The position numbers were made by a program, and so were the translations under genes. From NCBI GenBank assembly GCA_000711775.1, contig ARYC01000782.1:1-64000 (forward strand): DNA of 64,000 nt. The letters are read 5' to 3'. This document shows positions 12,293-26,715 of this stretch, piece by piece (the first letter of the stretch is position 1; each line of letters begins with the position of its first letter). Under the pieces are notes generated by a model that was not told the DNA's origin, did not search any database, and worked only from the letters and a program-made list of their open reading frames with translations. The DNA comes from Oxytricha trifallax (Eukaryota; Ciliophora; Spirotrichea; Sporadotrichida; Oxytrichidae).

Positions 12293-12700
12293 TATTGTAG
12301 GAATAGATTATAATTTGGTAAATAAATTAAAACTAAATTAATAATAATTGAATTCGTGGCAGTTAACTTTCTGAAACCCTGACAATATGGTACTTGTTAG
12401 ATAGAGAACTTAAATCACCTGGACTTTACTATTTGCGGTACCCTACATATCGCATCCTAAAAGCTAGATAACTAGACTTTAATTTTGGGTGATTATTTAG
12501 TTTATAAAAATGCTAAAATTAAAGTCTAGTTATCTCGTTTTAATGATGCGATATGTGGGTACCGCCAATTGTAAGGTCTAGCTGATTTGATTATGTATCG
12601 AATAAGTACCATATTGCAGGATCTCAGAAAGATAACTGCCACGAATTCAATTATTATTAAATTATATTTAATTTATTTTTTCTAAATGCAATTGAATTCA
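12293..12700. repeat. Palindromic MITE-like element, copy 2
   Basis: Starts TATTGTAGGAATA (12293). The palindromic core spans 12335-12664, from AATTGAATTCGTGGCAGTTA to its complement, with internal blocks shared in order with copies 1 and 3 (GGACTTTACTATTTGCGGTAC, ATCGCATCC, AGATAACT). The arms have diverged from the other copies but still match each other, which suggests conversion between arms or recent formation. The right boundary is approximate. Confidence 0.72.
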
Positions 12701-15700
12701 TAAAATTATAAGACCACAAATTAATAATTACAACATACAATAATAAATATTATAATTTTATTGTTCTTAATTCCTGATCTTAAATCTTTTCTTTTTCAAT
12801 TGACTAATGGGGTTATTTATTAGTGAATCTAATTTAAAATAGGTTATTTATGAAAACATGAATAATTTATTTTCAATCATCTTAATCACTATATTATGTT
12901 TGTTTTTTTGATAATAAAAATGAGAAGCTATTAAAGATTAAATAAAGAAATGCGCTTATTTTTGTTTATATTCTTATTTAAAAAAATATTTTATGATTAA
13001 AAAAAATATTAAAAATAAGTAAATCTTATAATAATAATTTATATTTCATTCAAATTTTTTAAATTTTGATTATTTTTAAATTATGATAATATATTATCTT
13101 TAATAAACAATCTCATTAGGATTCATTTAGTTTTAATTAGTATATGAGAAACTTCAATTGAAATTATAATAATACAAATACGAAGATATGTTGAGAAATT
13201 TAAATGCAGGTTGTATTCATAAAATTACTCGAATAATAAATAGTAGTAATAATTTTGCTTATTGGTAAATTAGATTACTATAAAAAATCTTTATCAATAA
13301 ATCTTGATTAAATATATTTTATAATAATTATTAATATTTTTTTGTTTTTATTTTAAAGATATTTTATGAAATAATCAAATTATCTATGTAATTATATTGT
13401 AAAACATTTTAATGGGAATTTAAATAAACAAGTGCTTACTAATGAAGAGTAAAACTCTAATAAGAGAATGTATCTGCTAATCTAAAACTTAAAGATAATC
13501 TAAATGTGAAATATATTAAAAAGGGGAAGTCAAATACTTCATCATGACAATCAATAAAAAAAGTTTGTTAATATTATATTATTTATTCCAAGTTTTCAAT
13601 AGTAAATTATTTTTAAATAAATAAAAAAAAACCTTATGCAACAAATTTTTTAATAATCTTAATTTTTTAAATAAATAAATAAGATATAATATATTTTGAA
13701 ATAAATTAATCATAAAGGTATATTAGGTAATAAGAAGCAAAGGGTCTTTAAATAGCTCTAAATCCAAGATTAATAAATTAATAAAATTATCAGAATATAT
13801 TTAGTATATTATATAAATTATTTTTAAATAATAAATTTAGCTAAGATCATTATAAAACTATTACAAACCCAGAGAAGAATAGAAAATCAAATTATCTAGA
13901 TATTAGCTACCTAATAAGGAACTTTCAATTCAATATTATTAAAAATGACAGTTTTTATAAAGAATTTGAGATCAAAGTCTTTTATAAATGAAATAACATT
14001 TTATATAAAATTTAAAGAATTTATTGATATATTGATGATAATAGGAAATTTAATTGTTTATGAGAAGTTATGTAAACAAATCGAAAATGTAGAATTGATA
14101 TTATATTATAAAAAGAATTTATATCCTTTACTATTATTTACAATTGATCCATCAATTTTACACTTATGATAAAATAAAAAGTTTATATTTTTAATTCAGT
14201 TATTAAGAATTAAAAACAATTAAAATGGTAATCAGAAAATAATCTATTATCATGGAAATTTTATATATAAATCAATTAACTCAAATAAAATTTATTTTTA
14301 TATTTTTAATTTTTGGATTAAAAAATTTGGCAATATTTTTAATTTTCTAAATAAATTTGTTAAATACTTATATTAAGATAAATAAATAACATTCGATTAT
14401 TATATATCAATATAGTATAATGGTTCTTTGAAATTTGAAAAATTTAATGACGCTATAAATTGTTATTTATCAGGGTCAAAGCATTGATTTAAGATTAACT
14501 TTAATTAAAATGCATAAGAAATTAATAATTTAGAAGAGTTGGTAAAATATAATGATAGCATTAAAAGGATATAAGAAAAATACATCATAGATAAAAATAG
14601 TAGGGGTTAATTTATAATTTTAATCTTTAAAATTTAATTAGTCAATTAGAGTTTAATTTAATTTCTTTATTCTAAAAAAATTTGTTTTCAAATTTTAATA
14701 AGCTAATTAGCAACTCAACGATTATAATTTATAGAATTTTAATTTATCCAATTTAATAGAAAGATTTAAAATTACATATTATTCTTTACAGATATCATTT
14801 TATAAAATTTTTTTTTTAATTTAATATAATCTTTTATATTTAAATATTTAATAATTTTGCCTACTATTTATTAAATTTTCACACTAATACCAAATTTTTA
14901 GTTGAAATAAATTTCATAAACGATAGACTAGCTCAATTTGGCTGATGTTTTCATTATATATTTAAGAATAATTGTGGAAAATATTAGATATTGCGAATTA
15001 TTTTAGGGGATCAAGATTTATAAAATGATAAGAAATAGTGAGAAAATTAACGATCAAAGTTTAAAAAACTATGTTTTGTATAGGATTACTCAGAATTTAT
15101 AGCTACTTAGCATAAAAATATAATTAATTAAGAATAAGGAATGAATGAATATAGAGGGAAAACACAGATTCCATGTATATTTGATATTAATAACTAAATA
15201 ATTTTATTTTAATATTGATATTAATAAATTTATTAATTATGGTAAAATTTTCATATCATAAAATGTAATATATTATAATATTTATATAAAATTTAGATTA
15301 TAAATAAAAGTATATAATGTTATTTTATGGTTATATTTTTTTGTGAGAAGTCATTAAACCAAACTGTACTTAAATATACTTAAGCAAAGAAACTTTAAGA
15401 TAATTAAATAAAAATAAGGAAAACCTACCTAGAATTCATTTAATAAATTGTAATATAATTTAATCATTTTAGAGTAAAAAGAAAATAGATGAAAATTGAA
15501 TGATAAAAAAAATCTGAAAATTAACTATAGTATACATGGGGCCTAACAATAACTTGCCATTAAACGGTTTAAAAATAAACTAATTATATAAATCTAAAAT
15601 AAACTAGTAAAATGTATATAGATATCATAGTATATTGTTAAAAAATTATGCTATTAAATTCTCTATTATACTTGTATCTTAAAATTTAAAATTATTCATA

Positions 15701-16292
15701 TATTTAATCGAAAATTGATGAGTAATCACAATTATACTTGCAGTTCTTAATTAAAATAAACAGTCAACAAGTAATCAATTAATATAGGATATTAAATTTG
15801 ACAAAAATATAGAGAATATTTTAATTATAATTATAAATTGAGTATAATTTAGATGTATAAATGAATTAAATTTAATTTAACTAATTTATTACTTTAATTT
15901 CTCTAAAATTTAATTATTTGAACTTGTAAATAATTAAGTTAGGAATTCATAATTTTTATATCTATAGAATTTGGACTTAAATATAAATTTTTAATTATTT
16001 TAAACGATATTTTCTACTTTATATGTTACAAATTAAAGGGAATTCCTGATTTATTTGTATTACTAAAATTATTTTATGGTTTATATAACCTGATTAAATT
16101 GTTTATTGGATATTTATATATAAGTCATTGATTTTAAAATATAAATATTTTATTTAATAGTATTTTTGAAATCTTTTAGTTTTTTATTTACTTAAGAAGT
16201 AAGTAAATAAAAATATATCTATAATATATACTATTATTTAACAGAAAAGTTTTTTAAATTACTATTCAATTATTAAATAAATATAAAATTGT
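12701..16292. other. AT-rich DNA, no gene seen
   Basis: A 74-codon frame at 13945-14169 has only Ile/Lys/Leu/Phe-rich composition expected from AT-rich DNA. A degenerate version of the 39 bp motif may lie near 13131. Nothing else is recognised. Confidence 0.45.
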
Positions 16293-17100
16293 AAGGTAAA
16301 ATTTTTTTAGTGTAAGTAAATGAATAGATTAATCAAAATTTATGAATTCTTAATTATCGAATAAAATCATAAAAGTCTTAAATAAGGAAAATTTATACAT
16401 TTTAGAGAGATTTGAAATTTAATTATCTCAAAAACAATATTGCAGATATACGCACGATATTATGACTGTAGAGCGAAACTTCACTCCAATAGTTTAGAGC
16501 GAAGTTTCGCTCCAAATATACAAAAATGTCGTCTGCCGAGGTGCATCTCGGAAAAGTCAGCTTGCTATACGGGAAACCACATTTTGATTTCCACCCTCTT
16601 TTTAATTAAGATTACTATTATTTTTATTAAATTTAATAATATATAAATTTACGCAATTTACTAAATTTATAATTTATCACAAATCCTAATTCTTAATAGA
16701 GAAATTTTATTATGTTAAAATTATTTAAGTTTTAATTAAAAATTAAAACCATATTATTAAATTTATTAAAAATAATAGTAATCTTAATTAAAAAGAGGGT
16801 GGAAATCAAAAGTGGTTTCCCATATAGCAAGCTGACTTTTCCGAGATGCACCTCGGCAGACGACATTTTTGTATATTTGGAGCGAAACTTCGCTCTAAAC
16901 TATTGGAGCGAAGTTTCGCTCTACAGTCAGAATATCGTGCGTATATCTGCAATATAGTTTTCGAGATAATTAAATTTCAAATCTCACTAAAATGTATAAA
17001 TTTTCCCTTATTTAAGACTTTTATGATTTTATTCGATAATTAAGAATTCATAAATTTTGATTAATCTATTCATTTACTTACACTAAAAAAATTTTACCTT
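16293..17100. repeat. 808 bp palindrome with GAGCGAAGTTTCGCTC units
   Basis: The left arm 16293-16641 and right arm 16753-17100 are near-identical inverted copies around a ~111 bp AT-rich spacer. Each arm carries a GC-richer block with two adjacent copies, one imperfect in the left arm, of the self-complementary GAGCGAAGTTTCGCTC, and a block TCGTCTGCCGAGGTGCATCT. The short open frames in both arms are mirror images of each other, so they are not independent genes. Likely a non-autonomous transposon or a folded-back element; family unknown. Confidence 0.85.
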
Positions 17101-18701
17101 AGTAGAAAATTTAATAATGAGATTTGTTTAATAATCTTAGTACATTTTATCATTGATAATTCTATTTGGATTTCACTTTTTAAATTAGAATATATCTAAA
17201 ATTATTTTAATTTAATTTTCATATTGTTTATTTCAAATTATTATATAATTCTCTTAAATATAATTAATTTACAAATTAATCTTATGAGCATATAATTGGC
17301 TTAAATTAGCATATAAGAAACATAAAATTATAATAATTATAAATTAAAAATACATTTTATACAAGTTAATAATAATAACTAAAGTAATAGTGCAAATAAT
17401 AATTTATAGGGTTTAGAAGTCTTAAATGAATAAAATTTAAAACAAAGCAATCATTATCAAAGTAGTAAAAACCCATCACTATCTTATTAAAGAATTTATA
17501 TTATCACGGGGAGTTTTCAATATAAAGTTATAATTTTATAAAGAATAAATAAACACTAAAATAAAGAGTAAAATAAATTTAACATCATAAACTCAAACAA
17601 AAAGTTATCTAAAAATTAAAAATATTATAATTATTTATATTGATGTTTAATATTACAATTAATTGTAATAAGTTAATGGTTCTTTTAATATTCTAGGGGT
17701 ATATGGAATCAAAATGAAATTAGTGTTATGTTATTTTAAAGATAATAATTAATGAAGCCAATTAATAAGTATTTTCAAATTCTGTATAAGAAACTCACAA
17801 ATATATAAATAAATATAATTATTATTTTAATAATTTAATGAAATTTGTTCGTTTATAATTGATAAAGATATAGAAAGATAAAAGGTTCTTGAAATTCAAG
17901 ATTATATTAATATAATATAAATAGATATGTAAATATAAGGTAAGAAATTGATCATAAGCATTTATGATGTTGAATTTATAATTATTCTAATTATTAATAA
18001 TTTACAATTCTCTTTGAATTTATTAATATATTAATACCATTTAATTAAATATATTTTAAAATTATAAAATTGTTGTACGGGGCTCGAAAAACTCGACCGA
18101 TCGAAATTTATTAAAAATAATAGGCAAAAATTAAATAAAACAAAGATGTAAAATATTAATTAATTTTCCTTTTTATTATAATAAGTAAATGGTTAAGAGC
18201 AAATCATAATACAAATGGTATTTAGAGTAGTTAGCTAAGAAATTATATAATTTTTTACAAATCATCACTTTTAAAATAAAGGTGTAATATAATATAAAAA
18301 TAAAGGGCTTTTTGGATTTGCACCATTGAATTATTTAATGATAAAATATTATAAACTATTTAGACATAGGAAATCCTTACAATTATATTCAATATAATTA
18401 TAAAATTATTATAAATTAAATCTTTATTATTCATGATAAATAAAAAGAAAAATATTTGCTAATAAGAATATAACTAACAATATTTAAAATACTTTTAATG
18501 GAGACGATTGTAGATCAGTTACACTCACAAAAATGTAAATTACAAAAAAAATACATTTCTAACATTTTTAATTTTTTGAGGTTCAAATCAGTATGAGTAG
18601 CTAAAGACTTGGAAGAGAGGAAACTAAAAATTAATGTGGCATGGTGATGGAGATTTTTATGAAGGTAATAGGAATGATGTCAGATATGTTTGAGTAATTC
18701 T
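17101..18701. other. AT-rich DNA; 39 bp motif; possible coding-like end
   Basis: Contains the motif at 17283. From about 18500 a TGA-free plus frame with less AT-biased composition (MVMEIFMKVIGMMSDMFEQF) runs into the next palindrome, but no function is recognised. Confidence 0.35.
17283..17321 (+). repeat. 39 bp dispersed motif, copy 3
   Basis: Near-consensus copy, 183 bp after the end of the 808 bp palindrome. Confidence 0.7.
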
Positions 18702-19511
18702 AAAGCTAATATAGTCTTTTGAGAGTGAATATAAATTTAAAATGCAAAAGTGTTGTGTAAAAAGCATTAGTATTGCTTGGAGTGTAGTCTTAATATAGTA
18801 ATCTTACTCATCATCATCATACTATCTTACTTTTCTTGTTCTTGTTGAATTCCTCAAAGATATTGGGCTTTGGTTCCTTATCTTACTGTCGTCAAAACCC
18901 GCTGTTCTTCTGGTGCAGCAGCTGTAACCTCAGCCACTTCTCACTTTAAGAGCACTATATCAGGATTGCTGTGAGAGGAGGACACTCCATTATGTTTAGC
19001 CAAAATTTAATTATTTTGAGATATTTAATAAATTAAAACATTCTGAGCTTTCATTAAAAAATTTAAGACTAAAATAAATAAAAACATCTCTAATAAAATT
19101 TCTCTATAAATTAATACAATTAGTTTAATCACATATGTTAAAGCATTAAAACTTAAAAAGTTTTAATCAGAATGTTTTAATTTATTAAATATCTCAAAAT
19201 AATTAAATTTTGGCTAAACATAATGGATTGTCCTCCTCTCACAGCAAACCTGATATAGTGCTCTTAAAGTGAGAAGTGGCTGAGGTTACAGCTGCTGCAC
19301 CAGAAGAGCAGCGGGTTTTGACGACAGTAAGATAAGGAATCAAAGCCCAATATCTTTGAGGAATTCAACAAGAACAAGAAAAGTAAGATATTATAATGAT
19401 GATGAGTAAGATTACTATATTAAGACTACACTCCAAGCAATACTAATGCTTTTTACACAACACTTTTGCATTTTAAATTTATATTCACTCTCAAAAGACT
19501 ATATTAGCTTT
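18702..19511. repeat. 810 bp palindrome with gene-like arms
   Basis: The arms 18702-19045 and 19167-19511 are inverted copies differing at only a few positions, around a ~121 bp loop. About 200 bp of each arm is far GC-richer than the region and looks coding: on the plus strand of the right arm one frame reads EVAEVTAAAPEEQRVLTTVR and a second, just downstream, reads DKESKPNIFEEFNKNKKSK. The frame change between them means no single uninterrupted protein is visible. This resembles a gene fragment captured in a palindromic element, or two inverted copies of a macronuclear-destined segment. The protein is not recognised. Confidence 0.8.
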
Positions 19512-19643
19512 ATTTACATTTTATTCCTAATTATATTCCTGTATTAATTAATATTTATCTTTTTATTTATCATGTTTTATAAATAAATATAATAATTTTT
19601 TTCATTTACGCTTTTTATAATATATTATTCTATTATTTAAGGA

Positions 19644-19646
<3 letters not shown>

Positions 19647-19676
<30 letters not shown>
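19647..19676. repeat. (TA)n microsatellite
   Basis: Uninterrupted TA tract of about 30 bp, 135 bp beyond the palindrome. Confidence 0.9.
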
Positions 19677-19681
<5 letters not shown>

Positions 19682-22133
19682 TATTTTTTAATTATACAGG
19701 AAAGTATTATAGGGACTATTTAAAAAAGTATCTTTTCACCATTATAACTTTGAAAAAACTCACTCATTGATTTTGGATAAACATTGAAGTATCTATTTAG
19801 TGTGAAATTAAAAAATGTTATTAATAAAAAAGAGGAAGTCGAGGAAATGCTCGAGTAATATTGTGTTTATAATTGAATAAAAGTTTTAGTATAAAAACGA
19901 AAGAATTAAATCAATTAATTAATAGGGTTTGGAAGACTTCTAACGATTTAATTAATGTTGAATTCTAGATAAGTTATAATTTATAAAATGTAAAATATAA
20001 GTAATATTTTTAGCTTATTATGAAATAATATTACCCTTTTTTATAATGTATATAATTAACAGAAAAAATCATTTATTAAAATATTACACTAATTTATTAA
20101 TTAATTGTGAGATTTTAAGTAATTAATAATCTTACTATTTAATATAAGATATGATTTAAGAAGTGTGTTACTATTTGTAGTCATTTGATTTTTTTATATC
20201 TAATTAATTTTAAAAGTTACTTTCTAAACAAATTAGATAATAGGTCACTTATACTAATAAAAATTATAAATGTTATAAATTTATTAAAATTATATTATAA
20301 ATATAAACAAATTATTTATTTTTTTCTTATTTATCAAAATAATTATAAAATATAATGAACTGAATGTAGAGATAACATGATATGAGAAAAAAATTACTAA
20401 TGCAATATCCATATATTAGTTACATAGTTATTTAGTTATTTATGGATCATGAAATATAAATCAATTTAAATTCTTTATTTACACAAAGGTCGAAAAACGC
20501 TGAAACTATTGAAAAAATATCTAACTGATAGATTACTTTAGTTAGATAATAATGGTAATAATTGATTGAATAAAAGAGATAAGTTATTTACTAACAATAC
20601 AATATCTAGAGTAAGAACTTATAATTATATGGTTTGAAATCGAAAATGATATTCATATAGTATACAAATAGCATTAGTTATAATTGGGACATCCATAAAA
20701 ATGCAAAAGAGACCTTTAATAATAATTAAGATTAAAAGGGCAAATTGCCAACTTAAAATTAAAAATTAGTAAAAATTAACAAATAATTTTGACAGGAAAT
20801 ATTTGATTTTACACAAATATTGTTAAGTTGTATTTATTCACTTGTAAAACTAAAGTTATGTTATTAAACTTAATAATTTTGCAAACGTTTAACTTACGAA
20901 AAATTTAAATAGATTTATTTGAATATTATTAGCGGGAGATATATTTACATGTAAATTAAAGGTTTATATACAAAATAAAATAAAGTTATTTAAAATTTAA
21001 TAAGTAATAGGAGCATTTAATATAAATTTGTAATTAGAGAGTGAAATACTAAGTAGGAAAAATCTACATACATCTTTCTTTTTTGGCAAATTATTAGCAA
21101 AACAAATCGTTGAAGTTAATAAAAAAAACTGTGTGAATATAACTATCCCCTATCTTAATTTATGTATTGATTTATATAAATAATTAAAAGTAATGGGTTA
21201 AAAAATGAGAATACTAGTAAATTCGTAAGAATTTTGATAAGAATAATAAAACTGATAGTCTTTAAGAATGATAAATTAATTAATCACATTATTAATAAGG
21301 AAAATTAAGATAAGCAATTTTACAATACTAAGACAAATAAAATTTTTTAAAATAACCATCAATAGAAATAAAAATTAGTAAACTCAATCTGATAAAGATA
21401 TATTTATAGGGTCTAAATCTAAAAAATCTAATTAAAATAAAGGGGTCAACAATGATAATCTCATTCTTAACATATTAATAAGCATTATAAATCATAAAAA
21501 AGAATCAAAATTTCACATTCAATTGATCATAGTAATAGAGAGGTAAAGTTTCTAAGATATACTTTATTCTAATAACAATAGTCACCGTAAATATATAAAT
21601 AAAAAAATAAAAGGTATTATATAATAAAAGATTAAAATAAGAATTATAAAATTATTTATATTAGAAACCATTAAAATATTTCTAAATAAATAGAGGGAAC
21701 TTAATTAAATTATTAATTTAGTAACAATAAGCGTAGAGCAACTAATAAAAATAAGAGGTTTGATCAATAACAATTAATTTTAAATTATATTAAAAAAATT
21801 AATTTGTTCTTCATAAAATTTTTAATTTTTTTAATTTAATATTTATGAGAGTTTCTGTATTGTATATTTTATGATAAGAGGGATATTCCTAATAAACACT
21901 ATCGGTACTTTATTATCATATAATTAATAATATTTTATTACTTTTAAATATCTAATTAATTTTTTAATATGAATTACTAATTAGAAGGAAGAAATGAAAA
22001 TTAAAACAAAAATATAGGAGAAACAAATTTACCTTCATTAATCAAAGGAGGGATGATTTAGGATTTACCATTAAGTGATATTTATTTAACATTTATTACA
22101 CATTATATATTAATACAAATTATTATAATTAAC

Positions 22134-22136
<3 letters not shown>
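19677..22136. other. AT-rich DNA, no gene seen
   Basis: No repeat or coding stretch recognised. Confidence 0.5.

Positions 22137-22175
<39 letters not shown>
22137..22175. repeat. (TA)n microsatellite
   Basis: Uninterrupted TA tract of about 38 bp directly before a GC-rich island. Confidence 0.9.
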
Positions 22176-22182
<7 letters not shown>

Positions 22183-22197
22183 ATTATTAAGTCTTTA

Positions 22198-22475
22198 CTG
22201 AGAAGGGGTTTTACCCGAAACATAAGCACTCATTAAGAATGTCAGTCATAGTAGTAAAAAGGAAATTCATTCAGTAGCGCACAAGACTGCTAGACCACAC
22301 AGGGGGTTCAGGCGTGTTCCCCTTGCCTACCCAATTGTGGTGGCATGTTAGCATGAGCCAGATGCCAAGCTGGCCTCCTTTAACTACAGGGAGGGTTGAC
22401 TGACGGTGTCGAAAGTCAAAAGTGTGGAGTAAAAAAATCTAATAACTATCTGGCTGGCTTAAGCCCCAGTATTAA
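22198..22475. other. GC-rich island with one G4T4 unit
   Basis: Starts with AAGGGGTTTTACCCG, a single telomere-like G4T4 unit, and continues with about 260 bp of balanced composition containing CAGGGGGTTCAGGCGTGTTCC and TGTGGTGGCAT (the latter also in the repeat at 7992-8530). No open frame or tRNA fold was recognised. It may be part of a repeat family, a decayed transposon end or a non-coding RNA. Confidence 0.5.
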
Positions 22476-25400
22476 TTTCCTATAAGCATTAAATAATAAT
22501 AATATATAATTACTAAACAAAAATTAGATTATTTGAAAAGATAGTTTAAAATTTTAATTTATATGTTTATATTGAATTGATATTTTAGCTTAAAAACGAA
22601 AATTAAATATACAAACCTTTACTATTAATGCTAAGCATACCTAAGTGTATTAAGAAATATTAAAAGTGACTCTTGACAATAGTTTTTTTAGAATTTCTTT
22701 GCAAAATAAATGAACAATATTTTGATTATATATATTAAAAAATTAAGCAAATCTTATACAGGAAAATTCCAAATATTTTTAGAAAATAATTTAAATACAT
22801 ATTAAATGAATTGGGAGATAAATCTGGAAAGTATTCGGGATCAATATTTACCTGGCATTCATATTTATTTCTAATTGTGAATACTAGAAAACTTAAAGAT
22901 CATAAAATATACAGACAGTGTATTTAAGAATTCTATATTAATAAGTCTTCATTAATAATATTTATAAAAAAGGGACATACAAACAAAGTAAATGAATTTA
23001 TTATTAATAAATTTAAATTAGTTGATTAATTTTATAGTTTATGAAAAACTACTAATATAAGTGATAAAAATATTAATAAATTTATTTTACAAAAAATATT
23101 TGAGGGCAAATATTTAAAATTTGACTTTTAACTTTAATTATATGGACTATTTTATTGATAAATATTGAATTAAATTTACATGGAATCGAAAACAGCTCCT
23201 TTATTAAATTTAACTCACAAAAAAAATATTTCGCACACTTTACAATAAATTCATAAAATGAATATTATAGTAATATCTTATTACTAATTTTCCAAAGAAA
23301 TATTCAAAAATTATTTAACATAAATTAGATAATAAATCTTAAATAGTAAAAAAAGTAGTAAGACCTAATTTATAAAAGGGAAGATTAATGAAATTGGATC
23401 TATAGACATATTTGAATTTTTGAAATATATAATGTGAAAAAAATGATGGGAACATATATCAGTTTAATAATTAAATTATGAAAGTATTTTATGTCAAAAG
23501 TTATGAAAAAAAAGAATATTGTAAGGAAATATTGTAATTATTTTATAAGAATTATTTTCAGTGTCATGATAGTGATCTAGAGGAAATAGCAAATTGAATC
23601 TTTAATATTATTAATGAAAAGTAAAAGAAATAATATTAAAAAAGGAAGTAATAATCAAAAATCATAGAAATAACAATTGAAAAAAAATCAGAAATTACAA
23701 GGAATTATTTGAGACAAGGATAATTAATAATAAGCATTAATTATTTTCGAAGAATATTATGCTATAATATTTTTTACTATATAGATAATTTATTTTTATC
23801 TATGATTTGTAATATAATTTGCATTAAATTAATCTATAGGTGTCAATTACTATAATATATTATTAAATATATATACATCTTAAATTAATATCCCCCATAA
23901 TACAATTAACATAAAAATTGGTGACAATCATTATGGTCGATTCTTATAAATATAGGTGGAAACTAATTAAAAATAAATAAGTGGTTGCTATCAATCAAGC
24001 GAATTAATTTAATGTAAAACAATTTAACTTACGAAAAGATAGAGAATGATTAGTTTTAATACTATTAAAAATTAAAACATAATAATAATAATAATAATAT
24101 TAAAAAGGTTGATTACCTTTTTTTATATTATTTTATTATTATTAAATTAACTTTCTAAATCATGAATTTTAGAGTACTTTATTTATTATATTTAATTTAA
24201 TGAATATTTATTAAAATATTATTAAATAAGAGAAATGATGAGAAATAATAAATGGGAAAATAAATCATAATACATTGAAAAAGTTAAGAGCATTATTATA
24301 CAATTACTTGATAAGTTCTTTACTTAAATAGTAAATTATTAATTAAAGATTAAATTACTTTAAATTTTATGATTTAATTTTAATTATCTACAATAAATGT
24401 TTCTATATTTAAGTCATCGAATCAGAGATTATAATAAATTTGAATTTGTATTAAAAAATACAATCAGAAAACCTTTACGAGAGATTTCCTGTGCACTATC
24501 TTTTTCGGGAAATCATAAATAATTTTACTATTTTAAAAAGAATAAATTTGAATTAGTTAATTACAAGTTAAAAATATCCTCATAATTTACTTAATTATTC
24601 TGAATGTCTATTTCATAAATTTAAATTTTACAATCAAACAAAATTTATGAAATATTTATAATTTATATTGTAACTAAAGCTCAAATAAGAATGGATATTC
24701 AAGGATAGGAATTATAAATTTAAAATTAAATTATTATTCGCGTAAATTATAAAAGTTTTGACTAATTATTAAAACAATTGCCTCAAATAATTGTCTCTAA
24801 AAAGTAAACAACTCAGGGTTCGTAAATTTTATTTTTGCCTAATTATAATTAATTTCAGCCTAAAAATTTTATATTTTAATTTTATAATTCTAAATCCCCC
24901 ATTCTTCATTCTTAATTTACTGACGGGGTTTTATAATAAATTTGTTATAGTTATTATGATTTTTTTGAACAAAAATTTGAATTTGATTTGATTTTATAAA
25001 GATAATAAATATAAATTAGTTTTTCATTTAAGGAAACCATTAAATGCTACTTAAATAATTACATTTAGCACAATATAGTACTTCAATATTAATGCGAGTT
25101 ATTTTTATATTTTTTAATTATCATAAACGGATTATTTTCATACTTTAAATTATAATGTACTAATCAATTATGCTGAAATTGAATATTAATAACAGGATCT
25201 ATTTTTATGTTTTATAATTTTGCCTCCATATAAGAAAAATAATGCATCCATATTTTATATAATTTTTATATAAAAAAGAAATTGCCCATTATCAATTAAT
25301 ATATAATTTTTTTATATGAACTATTATTAAACCATCAAGCTATATTTTTAGTATTTAATTACATTAATTCAAACAATCATTTTTTAAAAACTCTAATTTA

Positions 25401-26715
25401 AAAAAATTATTCATTAAAAAATTATTAAATTATACAATATTTATATATGATAAAGTACTTATAATAATAATTTTTTGATATTAATTTACATTCAAAATAT
25501 ATCCTTATATCACATTTAATTGGCTAAAATTAAGATAAAAGGAAACATTATATTGATATAATAATAAATAAAATAATAAGATATTAGAAAAGATGTAACA
25601 AAAACTATCATAATAGAGTATAAAAAAAGAGGAAAGTCTCCATCAATAATATCAAGGCTAAAAAAATAAATAATAATAGTAATAATAGGTCTTATTCTAG
25701 ATACTATATTATATGGACTTTTCCCTTATGAACTATGAAACATATTAATTATATTTATATATAATTTATAAGATAGTGAGATATTTTTAAATTAAATAAA
25801 TTATTTATGAATATAGTAAAATAATCTAATCTTAATAAGAGAATATAAATCATCATTGATTACGAAAGAAATTTATTTAAATATTGAAAAATAAGTATAA
25901 CTCAAGCTTAATTAAATATTATTTTTAAATTAAATATTATAAATGTTTAATAAGTGAAAAATTAAAAAGATTTATAAGTTAAACCCAATAAGTAGAATTT
26001 AATGATAATTTGCAAATACTTATGATTCAATTTTAAATTGAAGTTATTTATTAGTAATAAGAAATTAAATATTATTTTTTTTATTGAAAGATTTTACCCT
26101 GAGTGATGCGATTTAGTTTGCATCATTTTGTTAAGCAACCTATAAGCCATTATTAATTTTTACCCCATCTTGTATTTCGTTTTATATTAAATTTAATCTA
26201 ATAAAAATTATATACTTTGACTATTCTCTGATTACAAGATGTGGTCATTATCAACCTCGAAGAATAGTTTTGTAAGTTGAGAATATTAAATATATAAAAG
26301 TTCATATAAAAATAAAATATATTTTAATCAAAGCTGATTGAAGCTTGAAATAAAGAATGCCAAATTTTGGTACTCAGCCAAAAATGGAAAGAGGAAAAAT
26401 AAGTAAAGTATATCATTATTTTTTGGGATCAGAAAATATTATAAAAATGATTCAATTATCAAATTAAAGGCAATAACTTGTTAAAACTAAATTTAGTTTA
26501 ATATTATTTAGGTGATCATATTGAGTTATATTATAATTATTAATCACATTAATTAACTAGAAATTTATCAATAATTATTATAATCTCATCAAAATTTACA
26601 CTTGGAGTTTAAATTTTAAACTTATAATCAATCTCGATAGAGTTTTAAGATTGCATAAATTTTTGGGGCTCTACATCATTTCTCCTAGTTTTATTCTTTC
26701 AATCGTAAAAATGTA
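22476..26715. other. AT-rich DNA, no clear gene
   Basis: Contains the 39 bp motif at 25507. A minus-strand frame near 26290-26130 (TTSCNQRIVKVYNFYQIKFN) has slightly gene-like composition but is short and unidentified. The 66-codon frame at 24791-24991 is typical of AT-rich noise. Confidence 0.45.
25507..25546 (+). repeat. 39 bp dispersed motif, copy 4 (degenerate)
   Basis: Retains CATTTAATTGGCTAAAATTA and the closing GGAAAC; the first bases differ. Confidence 0.5.

Noticed and set aside
13945..14169. 74-codon plus-strand ORF
   Set aside because: Composition is only what AT-rich DNA gives (Ile, Lys, Leu, Phe, Asn); no start context, repeat or family signal.
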